A DNA stretch of 64,000 nt from Schistosoma haematobium (GCF_000699445.3 NC_067197.1:33153809-33217808), one strand, 5' to 3'. Positions 23,801 to 36,200 are shown, counted from the stretch's first letter. The notes: generated from the sequence alone by a model not told the origin. A program made the numbers and translations.

Positions 23801-24700
23801 GATCACGTTGCCTCTCCGATCCTAGGATTACCTTAAGGAGTCTCCATGGCCAGGGTTCAACGTTGTCCTCGTTCCTCCTATCTATTCCGACCAGTTTTTT
23901 GACCTGAACTAATACAAATTTCAACATCATTTTGCTTACAAAATGCTTTTCAAATAGGGTCGCTAAGCAGATGAAATCAGCAAAAGTAAATAACTGTAAC
24001 GACCAAACAGCCAATATTCGGTTGGAACTACGGACTAACGAACCCAAAATTTATTCAATTAGACCTGACCAAGTTCCTCCGTATAGCTCACAACGCGTCT
24101 TTGAGATACTCGTATTATATTATATCAAAACACAAACTCTGTGCTCAGTATAAACGGTTCTAATTAAGAAAACAGAACAAATTACATCAAAAATACAAAA
24201 TACCTCAAACGGTACAGCCTGTGCTATACAGTCAGAAGTTTCTCTAACGCAAAGTAGCGCACTAAACAATGAAAGAGACAGTTAATACTAAAGGGTTTAA
24301 TACCTAAGAATCAATACAAATATTCCCAATAAGATGGGATCAAATATCTATCCGCAGGGATTGCAGCAATTCTCCCAAGCAGACAGTCAGATGGTCAACA
24401 ATCACAAACTGAACCACGCCGTGACCTTGAGCTTAGTCAAACACGACCTTACTATCAATGGTCCGGCAACATGCAATAGAAAATTAGGTAACAAAAATAA
24501 GTCTTTAATCAAAATCACATAATAAAGGCTCAACCGGGAAGACTGAAGAACAAAAGACATGGTTAAACGAGATCGGAACAAAGGTTGGAATACACAAAAG
24601 GGAGAAGGAACAAACAAATGAGAATACTGTTCGACAAAGAAGCTACAGAGGGATTTTCACTGTTCACTTTCCGTTACAATAACAATACATTCGTTCAGAA
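20830..24700 (-). mobile_element. CR1-like non-LTR retrotransposon, degenerate
   Basis: Minus-strand open segments at 24047-23514, 23222-22734, 22582-22109 and 21666-21400 follow the order of a CR1/SR1-type ORF. The endonuclease part has IVGDFNAPDISW and LNSDHAVLSF. A linker has SPKRLFSYLKRRRR. Reverse transcriptase motifs are LKPDKSSGPDDIYPRIM, then (through stops) HGFRRSLSCLTNLI, FMDLSKAFDKVSPSLK and VPQGTIVGSLLFLLYVNEL. The C-terminus has SLEVNPNKGVVMQLN and YNDLGVILSSDLK. The Y/FADD catalytic box expected just after the LYVNEL block is missing at about 21670-21700, apparently deleted. With several frame breaks, the element is dead. The 24050-24700 stretch upstream is probably its 5' UTR; its exact 5' end is uncertain. 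Confidence 0.85.
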
Positions 24701-25497
24701 GTCCTAGAGAGTCAATGATTAAGTTTATGCTTTAGTATTACAATGAGTAGAGTTCTTAGAATATTTTTCCAAAGTGCCATCACGTCCACGTCACACACCA
24801 GATCCAAGCTCGGCATAACTGTATTAGAATTCCGATCGTGACAAGTATTCATGAGATACAACTTTTTAAGTTTATAGTTATTAAAAAGTAGGTTTGTAGA
24901 GTACTTAGTTTGAACAATGAACTTGAGAAAACACGCACGCTAAGATTATTGCAGACATCAGAAGCTCCACAGCCGTTCCCTGAGAGCAAGATTCTGAAAA
25001 ATAGAGGAAAAAGGAACAGCTTGGCATATTCGCGCCGAACAATGTCTAACATTTTGTAGTGGAACAAGCAGAGGTGTGATAAATTAGTAGAATAAACTCA
25101 TACAAGCTCTTGTCGCCAGAGTGAAATGTGATTAGAGCCTTTAGATGAGAGAATACTGTAATGAATAACGATGAGTTATGATATTTAACGAGGTGGAGTA
25201 CGTTCAAATAATGTAACGAAGTTATAATAAGGAATGCTGTTTATTAGAAAGTGCATCGAAAAAGTAAAGCGTCAAGAAAACTAATAACTATATTTTTTAC
25301 TGTCTGATTTTTTCATCTAATACAAGCCACACAATCTTAGTGTAAAAGTCCGAGTTAGCATGTTATAGGTTGTCTTATTTGACTAGCTAATCCAGAATAT
25401 AATGGGAAACAAATGTCTGAATGGTGAACGTAGGAGAACAACCTTAATATAACTTAGTGATTGACTCGTTCTTATACATAAAGAGTCTGGTAGAAAC
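24701..25497. other. Intergenic DNA, no gene seen
   Basis: No supported exon; the 72 aa minus-strand frame at 24849-25067 is unsupported. Confidence 0.35.
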
Positions 25498-25991
25498 TGT
25501 ACTTCCTTGTGCCCTGTGTCCCACTTATGTATAACGTAACGATACCGCACATTAAAGGACAATGACTTATCAACCGGACCAATGACACATAAAACCCATA
25601 CTAGCAGTCTAGAGTACTTATCGGTTCTGCTTCCTGACTAGCACTGCCTGTTAAGTCCAGAACACCAATATCAACCTCTGCGATACGAATAATTTATACC
25701 AACCAGACAGACCACATCGTACCATAAAATGGAAAATAACATTTGTACAAGATTTAGCCAAATGTGGCTGTGAATGTGGGAGATAATAACTGACAGACTG
25801 GGCATAATTCAAGAATAGCAAGTCGCATAATAACAATAATAATCTATGAGTCAAAATAAAGCTTTTTATAAGAGGAATATGAATATGACGGTTTAGCTAC
25901 TTAACAATTATACAGTAAAAATATATGTATAATTCTAGTCCAGAAATAGATTCCGACAGTTATCCCTCATAATTCTCGTCCGGATATAACA
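25498..25991 (-). mobile_element. Solo LTR (copy C)
   Basis: Reverse orientation. On the minus strand it starts TGTTATATCCGGACGAG and ends with GGGACACAGGGCACAAGG, followed by a mutated terminus. It shares long blocks with the LTR at 31994-32491, for example GGTTCTGCTTCCTG, CCAAATGTGGCTGTGAATGT and CACATCGTACCATAAAAT as read on plus. Flanks are GAAAC on the left and CAAAC on the right, a near-match target duplication. No internal retrotransposon sequence adjoins it. Confidence 0.7.
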
Positions 25992-26579
25992 CAAACAAAA
26001 TGTTCTGCCTCACTAAGATGGGTGGATAGAAGTCACAGCCCTCAACATCAATGCTTATTGGTTGGTGTTTCTACTCTCCATCATTTTGTAATGTTAGGCT
26101 CATTTGAGCTTAGTTTTGGATCATTATTATACCTGACACGATACTCTGTGTTTCACATACCGTTGTAAAACACTATTTCTATAAGTACACTTTTATAAGC
26201 TTATCAGACAGTTGCAAACTATGGACTGTGGGTTAGGTATCGATGCAATGCTTTAAATGACTACAGTACAATGTATAGGCTGCCAATGAATGTATAGGTA
26301 CTAAGAATGGTGTGATGAAGGATATTTGTTTATCGAAGTAGGCAGAAAAGTTTGAGAATGTATTTAATATATTACAATATCACAATATATAAGAATTTAA
26401 GCAGTGATATATGAAGTTACAAAAAGGAACTGACTCACGTCAGCTCATCAATGATGATTCCACGGGTATTTGTAGTCTGACAACACTTTAAACAGTGAGA
26501 GCTATTAAAACTGATGTGTTGAAGACTTACAGTGCTATTGATTTTGGGATTTTATTTGCCACTTCAACTTTTTCTCAAG

Positions 26580-26991
26580 CAACACAATATCTTGGAGTTT
26601 GAACAGGAGCTGACTGCAGGAACTTCTTCGCACTTGAATCAATATAAACGACCTCATTTGAGTAACGCCTGAGTGACCAATTTTTAAAAACGCATTATAA
26701 CTTTGGAGTGGAGTTTGCAAACAAGATGTTAAGCTGGTATTTCAGTAGAATCTTGCTCGACTTCAAAGTTGAGCAGTTAATAACGGACTAGCTTTCAGTA
26801 CCTCAAGGCGTAAACTAACCGATCTGAGACATGCTACAGACCACGCATACAACTCAGATAACTCACCTGTGGGGGAGTCAAAACGATATGTGGGTCTTGA
26901 TACCCTGCGGTCTAAAGTCTTACGCCAACTTGAACAAAATTGCCTTCCGAGCAAACCTTTCATTGATAAAATTGAAGCACTTTTTGACTAA
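26580..26991 (+). CDS. 3' end of an unidentified host gene (two candidate exons)
   Basis: Exon a at 26580-26661 has acceptor TTTTTCTCAAG and donor GTAACG; it reads QHNILEFEQELTAGTSSHLN then QYKRPHL. Exon b at 26792-26991 follows acceptor GGACTAG, or CTTTCAG seven bases later. The phases join to give FSTSRRKLTDLRHATDHAYN, SDNSPVGESKRYVGLDTLRS and KVLRQLEQNCLPSKPFIDKI before EALFD and TAA. The intron would be 130 nt. AATAAA at 27095-27100 is a good polyadenylation signal 104 nt after the stop. Codon and residue composition look like a genuine conserved C-terminus. I do not recognise the family, and upstream exons were not located. The short frames on the opposite strand are shadows. Confidence 0.45.
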
Positions 26992-27094
26992 TTGACGATA
27001 GGACTTTCCACCTAATCTTTCTTAGTTTTATTCTGGAACATTTTGAGTGTGTAAATACATTGTTTTGCACTTTACTCTATAAGGGTAATCACTA

Positions 27095-27100
27095 AATAAA
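27095..27100 (+). terminator. Candidate polyadenylation signal (plus-strand gene)
   Basis: AATAAA 104 nt after the TAA at 26989-26991. A minus-strand AATAAA lies at 27027-27032 for the convergent gene, so the two 3' UTRs would overlap. Confidence 0.4.
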
Positions 27101-27163
27101 ATTTGTTTAAGGTAAATCACGAGACTTGTTCGACGAGTCAGATTTAAGCCTCAGAAGAAGCGT

Positions 27164-27532
27164 CTAAATCACTGGATTTTTACTCATTGAGGTAAGTGAC
27201 CTTCTAATGATTTTAGCATTTAAGACAACATTGGGAACCTTCTTGCCCATCTGGATGAGCTCAGGATTAACGCGAAACTTAGTTGCGACACCGAGAAGTG
27301 CGAGGCAGAATGAATAGTAGGCACAGTTGTTACTTTTCATGAATAGTCGAAACCTGAAAATCATTGGTGGCTGAAGCGGTAAAACAGGTATCGTAGGAGT
27401 CCTTCCGTAAGGAGACTTGGCAAACTGTCAAGAGGTGTTTAATCTAAGCTATCTAACGCTTGTAAGAGATGCGTAGCACGGCGTACCCACTGATACAAAA
27501 TACGACAACCCTTTAAGCGAAACCTTCTATTC
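27164..27532 (-). CDS. 3' end of an unidentified host gene on the minus strand (two candidate exons)
   Basis: Exon a at 27532-27458 follows acceptor GGTTCTTGCAG and reads NRRFRLKGCRILYQWVRRAT then HLLQA. Exon b at 27353-27164 follows acceptor GATTTTCAG and reads FRLFMKSNNCAYYSFCLALL, GVATKFRVNPELIQMGKKVP and NVVLNAKIIRRSLTSMSKNP before VI and TAG. The intron is 104 nt and the phase joins cleanly through a shared GCG codon. A hydrophobic segment covers CAYYSFCLALLGVA. A minus-strand AATAAA at 27027-27032 could end the transcript. I do not recognise the family; a faint likeness in layout to the N-terminal region of NEPRO (DUF4477) proteins is too weak to name it. Upstream exons are uncertain (see 27838-28097). 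Confidence 0.45.
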
Positions 27533-27837
27533 CTGCAAGAACCATTTGGACCAGAGTTGTAAATAGGGAGAGTATGTGATTGTTAGATTCATCGAAATTA
27601 AAGGCATCATAATAACAAAACTTGTTGTCACCAGTGACGTAGTGAACAGTAGTTTAACACATCAACTTGATGTGTCTAATATTACAATACTTGAAACCCA
27701 TAGCATTACAAAATGCACATTAATTACGTGAATGATGATTAACATATGTATAATATTTTCCCAGAATTATTTACTGATTTGCAATTCTCCATTGAAGTGT
27801 TTCCCGTGTATTTACAAGAACGTTAATTATCTTTAAT

Positions 27838-28097
27838 TAAACTCCTATCTGTATGAACTTGAGTACCGATCGAATAAGGAAAACTAAGTAATGTAGTAGA
27901 AATCTTGGTATCTTGGAACTCGGCTTCATGGATTCCCTATAATCAATATATGCAGAATCTTGGAACGAATAGGTCGGAGTTTGTATAAGCTCTCCTTCCA
28001 GATCTGGTTTATTTATCCTCGTATTTAATCGATCACTCAGGTGAAAGTGAAGTTGATCAGTGTAATTACACTTGATGACTTGTTTCTGCAATTGAAG
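27838..28097 (-). other. Open frame with good splice acceptor, possible exon
   Basis: After TTTCTTCAATTGCAG the minus strand stays open for 86 codons to TAA at 27838: KQVIKCNYTDQLHFHLSDRL, NTRINKPDLEGELIQTPTYS and FQDSAYIDYRESMKPSSK, then a hydrophobic end. A donor such as GTACTC inside the last part would make it an internal exon. Phase does not connect simply to the exon at 27532, so membership in that gene is unproven. Confidence 0.25.
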
Positions 28098-28112
28098 AAA
28101 AAATATGTCCAA

Positions 28113-28754
28113 TCTCCAGGTAGTTCTGACGAGTCGTTTTATAGATTTTCACTCTTTTATGTCATTTAAAGTTTGTGCATTTGACACGATCAAGTAGTAG
28201 TTTTTTTCAAGTTTCGTAAAGAAGTGAAATAAGCATGTATGAAAACGCTAAGTGTTTCGGTAAGTTGTAATCGTCCTCCCCGACTAAAGTAAAGAAATAA
28301 GTAACGGCTTGTTACAGATACTACAAAAATGAAACCAGAAGCACTAGTGAATGACAAAAAGGTAAAAAGTGACCGAGATTTAAGAACAGCGGAACAGGTA
28401 CGTGAGACACTTTTAAGAGCTATTGAATAGAACAGCCCCACTAAACTCAACAGACACTACAGAAGTACTCAAAGACATTTACGGCGAAGTCACTCCACCA
28501 ACAATCAAACAAACCAGAATGAAAATCAAATAAATTTAGAATGGGAAAGTAGCACAGCACACATGCAAGATGATAAATTGAAGTAATATACTGCAGTAAA
28601 TGTAAAGTTGCATAACATTCTATAAAATAAAGACTCGGGAGGAAGACCGAGTTCCAAGGACTGGAAAGATGGATGACACGCCTGAGCATCAAAAATGAGT
28701 TTCAGTAAGTTTGTGAGATATAAAAGCTACACACCGCTATCAGGGACAGTAAGT
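28113..28754. other. No gene supported
   Basis: Open frames on the minus strand at 28190-28450 and 28447-28692 look composition-driven (Ser/Phe/Leu-rich) and lack family likeness. Confidence 0.3.
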
Positions 28755-29640
28755 TTTCAACAGTGTGGTTTAACCGAATGAAACATTCGGTAAACGCACA
28801 ACTTCAAGATCAGTAAGCTGCATCTGTAGAAATAGATGATGTACTGACCGAATTGTAATGATACATAAAATATTAAACTATCAATGGCATGTAATTCATC
28901 ACAAAACATCAACTTTCTTGATTATGAGAAAGCTTTTGATACATTGGATAGAAGAAACTCATACAACCTTCTTCAACATTACTATATAAGTGAGACCACT
29001 CTCACTGTAATAAGGAATTCTTATGACGGACTACACTCCAATATCATGCGTGGAGGACAACTCGCAGAGAAATTTCAAGTGAAGACCGGTATCAGATAGA
29101 GATGCCTACTCTCACAATTTCTCTCTCTTCTGGTGGTTGAATGGGTTATGAAGACCCATACATCTGAGAGGAAGCACGGAATACAATGAATAGCTTGGAT
29201 GCAGTCGAAAGATTCGGACGTGACAAATGACCTACCTCATTTACCTCATACACAACCACAAATGCAAGTGAAGATAGACAGTGTAGCAGCAGCCTCTACA
29301 GCAGTAGGCCTCAGCACACATAAGGGAATTAACAAGATCCTGCAATACACCACAATGAGTGCCAGCACAAGCACGCTGAATGGAGAAGTTCTGGAAGAGA
29401 TGGAATGTTTTACGAACCTGGACGCTATCGTTTATAAACAAGAAGGATCTGGTGCAAGTGTGAAGATGCGTATCGACAAAGTGAGCACCTCATTCCTACA
29501 ACTTAAGAACACCTGCAACTCAACACAACCGTCAGTCAACACCACAGTAACAGTTTTCAATACAAACGTTAAGACAGTTCTATTGTAGTTAGCTGAAAGT
29601 CAGAGAACTGACAGAACCATCAGCAAAATGGTCTACTTGA
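28755..29640 (+). mobile_element. RTE-like LINE fragment (family B), plus-strand copy
   Basis: Encodes a broken reverse transcriptase segment. Frame 28884-29099 has FLDYEKAFDTLDR, then NSYDGLHSNIMRGGQLAEKF and QVKTGIR with a stop. After further breaks, frame 29199-29588 has TQPQMQVKIDSVAAASTAVG, GINKILQYTT, LNGEVLEEMECFTNLDAIV and NTNVKTVLL. Residues correspond to RT motif A through the region after the catalytic DD, but the LADD box is lost (DSDVTNDLPHLPHTQ in its place). The nearly identical inverted partner is at 43770-45060, and other family B copies are at 37100-38080, 40755-41215 and 51025-51340. Confidence 0.85.
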
Positions 29641-29844
29641 TGACTTTCCGAACACTATATTCTTTGAGTTCATACACATTTAGTTACTCACCTTTCAAAG
29701 ATTTATCTGATCTAAAGATTATTTTTATGATGGAGTGATATCACACGCTTACACACAAATGGCTTCATAAGATCAGGCAAAACGGGAACAACATCATTTG
29801 CAAAATACGAAAAATTCATTTCATTCCATTGTTTCTTCTTCAGC

Positions 29845-29990
29845 AGAAATGGGTAGTGGCTAGCAGTGGAATCTGAGATTAGAGTTTCATCTTATTTGGG
29901 GCTTATCAGCTCAACGTGCCTAGATTCCAGAGTCGATAACAAGAGACTAATCGATTGCAGTCCTAAATATCAATAGGACGATCCAAACGG
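29845..29990 (-). repeat. Sm-alpha-like SINE fragment with decayed hammerhead
   Basis: On the minus strand the hammerhead area (29912-29847) has CTGATAAG, loop CCCCAAATAAGA, TGAAAC and then ATTCCACTGCTAGCCACTAC, the usual 3' part of Sm-alpha. The essential core G of CTGATGA is changed. The adjoining block with CAAGAGACTAATCGATTGCA and CAGTCCTAAATA is shared with 49840-49880. Confidence 0.6.
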
Positions 29991-31689
29991 TCAGTGTATG
30001 TTATTACTAATCATTCCGAACTTTAAAAATGATGTTGGAAATAAATGACAATCATTAACAAATAGGTTAAAATCAGTTTTAAGGAAATTAATAATTAAGG
30101 TTTTAAAATGAACTTTTTTAAATAACTGGTGAAGATGATAATCTTATGACTTTACATAGTATAAAAAACATTCGGTACAATAGGTAGAAAAAAGGCCATG
30201 TTAATTCAACTAATTAGGCTTGGTTTATAACCAAGTAAAGAAAAGAGATGAAAAAATGTGTTACCAAGGCAGTTGTAGGTTACCTATTTACACTTCTTAA
30301 ACCAAATGATGAGGTTTAAGTTTTATAATTGCCACGGCTACTGAGAATTTTAATAAAATGAAATTAAACTGTTTATTGACAACATTAAACATATTCATTG
30401 TATTCACATAGTAGTTTATGTCTACAAGGTAGCTTGGTACCAAACTATGAAGCTAGTTTCTTTCTTCAAAACCCAGGGTTTTTGGAATATGCTTGATAAA
30501 ACGAGTTGGAACCCGTATTTTTTTGTTGTCCTAATGTACATACTTTTGCATGTACACGAAATTGGTATATGAAATTAGAGGTGATATATAACGGATATGT
30601 GTCAACCTTTGTTTACCTTATTAAGAATAATGTTCTACATATTGTAATCGATTGCACATCCGTGAAGGTGATTTTTAAATCATATTTTAATCTTTGATTA
30701 ATTTGATACAATGAATTACAATGAATTAAATGTATTGTAAACACAACTGTCCTTCTTGTTTTGTTTAAAGTATATTCATTGTTTACCCATAAACTGTTAA
30801 CTAATCCTACTTAATTACATGTGATGATTATCTGATATGTTCATAACTATGAGAAAATAATTAACATTCATTGGCTTTAATACCTCTAGACTAAGTGTTT
30901 ATATTTTGACTTGAATTTTTTTAAAACTGATTTAAATAAAGAAAATTGTATGTTTAAGTTACAGTATTTAATTACTTTAAATTATTATGAAAGTATTGAA
31001 GAAAACAAATAATAAGGCTGAGAAATCAATCCATAATATCATCAAACTATAATAATTTACCTAACATGATTCACAATAATGAAAACTAAGTAGTAAATAA
31101 GATGTACTAAAAACTAATAAAACAAATAAATCCTGTTAGACATAGTTCCGTGTTTCAAAAATAGTTTTAAGTATGAAATGATGTCATCTTGAGAAACACT
31201 TAAAACTGAGAGATAAGACAATTTCTAAGTGCTAGTTTAAGACTTTTCAATACTTAGTACATACTTTTCCATGTAAAATAGAACCTACAACGTACTGGCG
31301 GCATAGATGGATGTTTAGTTGACGTCAATGATTGATGAATGTCTGAATCTCATTTTGAATATTATAGCTCCTTGTAAAAAAAAACACAACTAGAAATCTA
31401 CACACTGTTGTTTAACTAAGTGTTTTGTGTTACATGAAATTTTGTTCAAATATGGATGATAGTTTTACGACATTTGGGTATCGAGTGTATGGAAGATGTA
31501 AAAAAAGAAATAATATTTGTAGAACATTTCAGCCATCGGATCAGACAACTAAGTGAAAACTAAGAATTAATTTTATTTTCAAATCGCTGAAATGCTTACA
31601 AACATACTTTCCCTTAAGGTGTTTCGCGGTTTGTCAGCTGATGTTACTTCATCAAAACACCTATTCAAATCTCTACTAAACACCTAAAT
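29991..31689. other. AT-rich intergenic DNA
   Basis: No gene seen. A minus-strand stretch at about 31615-31665 (TTTTGATGAAG ... CGCGAAACACC) vaguely recalls a hammerhead core but does not fold convincingly. Confidence 0.35.
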
Positions 31690-31930
31690 TTATTTAATAG
31701 TTGAATTCATGAGTCAATTAAAGCTATACCACTGTGGTAAACATGCACGCACTGGACGACTGTCTCGTCCTAGCATGGGGATCCTCAGTAGTCCACATCT
31801 ACGATACTGATCACCGGATTCGAACCCAAGATTTTCGGTCGGACAGTGTTAACTTCAACCAATCCACAATATTGCATGACCGTCCTAAATTCACATTTAG
31901 AAATTATCAATATCATAAACTAACAACATG
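31690..31930 (-). repeat. Hammerhead ribozyme SINE copy
   Basis: Minus strand: box B GGGTTCGAATCC (complement of 31816-31827), then a hammerhead at 31794-31746 with CTGAGGAT, stem II CC/GG pairs, CGAGAC in place of CGAAAC, and AGTC before CAGTGC. The tail GACTCATGAATTCAAC near 31700 is the family 3' end. One base change in the conserved GAAA makes self-cleavage unlikely. Confidence 0.7.
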
Positions 31931-31993
31931 AATTAGCAAAAGTCTTACTAGTGTAAACAATTTTTATTCAGAGTTTTTATTCTTAGTGGTTAA

Positions 31994-32491
31994 TGTTATA
32001 ACTTGTGCCCTGTGTCCCACTAATGTATAAAGTAATGATACCGCCAATTAGAGAACAATGAATTGTCGACCGGACCAACAACATATAAAACCCGTACCAG
32101 CAGTCTAGAATACTTATCGGTTCTGCTTCCTGCCTAGCCTAGCCAGTTAAGTACAGAACACCAATATCAGCCTCTGCGATATGAATCATTAATTCAAACA
32201 TATTGGGTTTATATGCCAACCAAACAGACCACATCGTACCATAAAATAGGAAACAACATTTGCACAAGATTTAGCCAAATGTGGCTGTGAATGTGGGAGA
32301 TAATAATTGATAGATCAGGCATAACCCAAGAATGGTAAATCGTATAATAATAGTTCATTGATCAAAATAAAGCTCATAATAAAATGGACAAGAATATGAG
32401 TAGTTTAGTTATTTAACAAAATATACTCATAGTATTGGTCCATAAATGGATCCCAAAAGTTACCATTCATTATTCGTATCGGGATATAACA
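31994..32491 (-). mobile_element. Solo LTR (copy D), intact termini
   Basis: On plus it starts TGTTATAACTTG and ends GGGATATAACA, so on the minus strand it runs TGTTATATCC...TTATAACA with perfect short inverted termini. Flanking pentamers are GTTAA (left) and GTAAA (right), one mismatch from a 5 bp target duplication. It is homologous to 25498-25991 along most of its length. No coding sequence adjoins it, so it is a product of LTR-LTR recombination. Confidence 0.75.
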
Positions 32492-32964
32492 GTAAACTTG
32501 ATTATAAATCGGGAATTTGATAATAATAATAATAACTATCTTACTTTATGAGATACATTTATTACAACTTCCCGAAGTTAATAATGTTCAGATAACTAAA
32601 AATAAAAGATCAGTTGGGATAAATATGGAAATATGTTTATCATATTATCGACCAATATATCATGCATAAACCTTGTTTATCATAAATAACTTCATAAAAT
32701 TAACATATATTTTTACTTATAACAATATAAATAATAATATTCGACATTAGACAATTCATAATATGTCAATTGTCAGTAAAACATACATGTAAATTAACGA
32801 TTTTGTGCATTTTTAATTTACTGTTTGTTAATCAATGATTTAAACTGGAAATGACTTGGAAATAGTTTCAATTTTCAAGGACGTTAAACTCATGATTATC
32901 ATATTTTAAATGATTAGAAACTTGAAATTAATCAATCAGTTATTAATTTTTATTTAATTCATTT
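32492..32964. other. AT-rich intergenic DNA
   Basis: Nothing recognised between the solo LTR and the duplicated block that precedes the LINE. Confidence 0.35.
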
Positions 32965-33204
32965 AGTTTGTTCACTGTAAACATTTTTCCACCTTTCAGT
33001 GATAATAGAAGTAAGGGTTTTAAATTGAAAAACAGGTTTTACCAAGGAAACTTCAATCAAAACCGTGGCACGCAAAACATATAAAAAATACTTAGAATCA
33101 ATACTATTGAGAAGGACTAACAATATTTCATTAATAAAACTGAGTAGTAATTTGAAATTATTCACTGGATTCAAATCTTTAACTACAAACATGTGGGGTT
33201 TTTT
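32965..33204 (+). repeat. 240 bp block duplicated upstream of two related elements
   Basis: Almost identical to 58638-58880 (one substitution and one indel in about 320 bp including the start of the LINE 5' UTR). It precedes the GC-rich LINE 5' UTR in both places but is missing at the third related copy (15478). The weak minus-strand frame MFVVKDLNPVNNFKLLLSF is open in both copies because the DNA is the same. Confidence 0.8.
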
Positions 33205-36200
33205 CAGACAGCATTGTGCGAAGCCCCCAAATGCCCTGATACGGCCGAGAGTGGGGAGAGTCCGCTCTCCCTCTTGAAATGCTCTCACATCGCCACGCGT
33301 ATACAGCCTCTGCCAATGAAGTCCTACTCACTGCCTTCTCGTGGCGGGGGTGTTGTTTACGAAAATGAGAGGACGAAAAGCGAATACCTGGCGTTTTATC
33401 CGGACCCCAAACCAATAGTGCAAATGGGCTCCAGTATCCTGAATGAACAAATGGCGTATGAACCAATCGTTGGTCACCGGCTACCATGGGACTGCATCTC
33501 CTTAAGATGCTCCACTGCCTTGTGGGTCAGACCTTCAGGTTCAAGGCTCCGAGTGTGACCCCCTAAGAAAACCACCTGCTTCGGTCTGGGCACCCGGGAA
33601 TTATCACAGCCCACACACGAATAGAATGAAAATGACGATACTTACGGAAAATACTATTCTCGCTTCAATTTACAGTCAAACGACTCACAATATTATTATT
33701 TACTACGTCATTTGCTCACTCTCTTTTATCCCCGTTTTATGCATCCTTATATTTCGACTGGTATAGCAGCTCGCCTATGGTGAAAATTCGACTCTATCTA
33801 AACGCTCTCGAGTCACCATCCGGTTGAAAATTATATGTTACCACCGAATATGAGTACTGAAGCCGTTTTTCTGAAACCACGTGCAGCATTCAAACTGGCT
33901 GCCTTCAACACTCGCACACTTATGCAGGTCGGACAACAGATAGGGCTGGCTATGTCTTTAGAAAGTCTTAATATCGATGTCTTCTGTCTATCCAAGACCC
34001 GTATTCAAGACTCTGGTGAAGTACTACAAATTCACTCTCCATCTGTCGCTTCAAAAAGCTTGTTTTACGTGCGTTTATCCGGGGACCCTGTGGGATCTTC
34101 ATCTGGTCTTGCTGGCGTTGGTGTCGCACTAAGCGCTAGAGCTGAGGCAGCACCAATCGATTGGATCCCCATTAGCAGTCGGTTATGTGCTGTTAAATTA
34201 GAAAGTTCCATCAAAGTGAGAAGAAATCGGCGTGAGAAACGATGTCTTTTCGTCATCTCCACCTATGCCTCAACAGATTGCAGCCCGGATGCAATCAAGG
34301 GTGAATTCTACCACCAGTTATCTGTTTTTCTCCAGAAAGTGTGTTCGACAGATATTGTTGTACTAGCCGGGGACTTGAATGCTCAGGTGGGGTGTCTAGG
34401 CACAGAAGAGAATCGTTTAGGTGGCCTATGGCAACTTGCTGGTCGCAGGACAGATAACGGGGACCGTCTACTGCAAGTGTGCACAGACCACAACCTGTTT
34501 CTGGCTAGCACTAACTTCCAGCACAGTCATCGCCGATGTGCCACCTGGCGTCCTTCCTCTGCATCTCAAGCATGAACTCAGATTGATCACATCGCGATCA
34601 GCTACCGCTGGCGTGGTTGTGTACAAGACTGCCGCTCCTTTTGGAGTACCTATCTGGACTCTGACCATGCCTTGGTCTGCGCCAATCTTACCTTACTTTT
34701 CAGTGGACAACGAAGTGACCGCCACCAACGGATTGTTGTTAGCAAGCTGGTTGCAACTTCTGTTGCAAATAAGTATCGAACCGAGCTAGCCTCTAGGCTA
34801 GCTACCATTCCACTGAAAAGTATAGATGAGCATTGGTTGCAATTGCATGACGCCATGAAAATGGCAGGTACAGTCAGTTGTGGGTTCGCGAAACGTCCCG
34901 CTTATGAGCACTGGGTTTCTTCTGGTTCCTTACGACTCATTGAAGCCCGTCGGTCTACTCCGGGTGACCGTGAGTTTGACCATAAACGAAGGATGTTACG
35001 TAATGAAATTGGGCAAAGCTTGCGTAAGGACCGAGAAGCCTGGTGGTCGAAGCGTGCTAATGAGCTGGAAGCAGCAGCTGCATCTGGTAATTACCGGAAG
35101 CTCCTTCAACTCATCCGATCCACTGGCAGCAAGCAGTCTGGTGTGAGCGAAACAATCTGTGAGGATGATGGGATGCCAATCACTAACATCCATCGACGTC
35201 TTTGACGATGGGCGGAATTCTTCGAAGGGCAGTTCAACTGGCCTGCTGCTCCGGCAACATTGGTCAGACTGTCCTGCCCTCCATGGCCGGTGACGACTGG
35301 TCCACCAAATGAGGCGGAAGTCCACAAGGAACTCCAACTCTTGAAGCGCTACAAATCACCTGGCCCAGATGACTTACCTCAGGCTCTTTTTAAAGATGGT
35401 GGTGACTTTTTCACTAAGGAATTGACGACGTTGTTTACAAAGATCTGGGAGCTCGAGAGTGTACCAACGTCATGGAATGAGTCGATAGTTGTCCCTATTT
35501 TTAAGAAGGGTTCACGTCATACTTCATAGGTTGTTCAAAACCCGAAAAAGATTGACTCGCGAGGAGTAGACTGGGTTTCGTTCTGGTCGAGGATGTATTG
35601 ATCATATCTTCACCCTCCGCCAAATGTCAGAGCTCCGTCATACTTATCAGAGGCCAACAATCGTAGTGTTTCTTGACATTAGGGATACCTTCGATTCGTT
35701 GGATAGGACAGTTCTCTGAGATTTTCTGTTGAAGAAGAGTGTGCCTGAGAAGTTTATTAACATCCTAAAAGCCCTATATACAAACACCTCAGGCAGAGTG
35801 AGGGCATACAACCACCTCTCTCCATTGTTCCATTCGAGCAGTGGGGTGAAGCAGGGTTGCCCAATCTCACCATTCCTCTTCAACTTTGCCATCGATGACA
35901 TTCTGGAAACAGCTCTGATGAATGTAAGTAATGGTGGTGTGGATCTGTTGCCTGGAGAAAGACTCCTCGACATTGAGTATGCGGATGATATTGTCTTACT
36001 GTGTGATAATGCCTAAGCCATGCAATCTGCACTTAATCAGTTGGCAATCAGTGTCCGTAGGTATGGTATGTGCTTTGCACCTTCGAAGTGCAAAGTACTT
36101 CTACAAGACTGGCAGGATTCCAATCCTGCACTCACCCTGGATGGTGAGCAGATAGAAGTAGTCAAGAAGTTCGTGTAACTAGGTAGCTGCATAAGTGCTG

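Noticed and set aside
31615..31665. Minus-strand TTGATGA...CGCGAAAC resembling a hammerhead
   Set aside because: First core base and stem II pairing are missing and there is no second copy in the window.
32959..33288. 109 aa minus frame MFVVKDLNPVNN and its near-identical partner at 58618-58866
   Set aside because: Both lie in the duplicated block; openness in both is explained by recent shared ancestry, and no homologous family is apparent.
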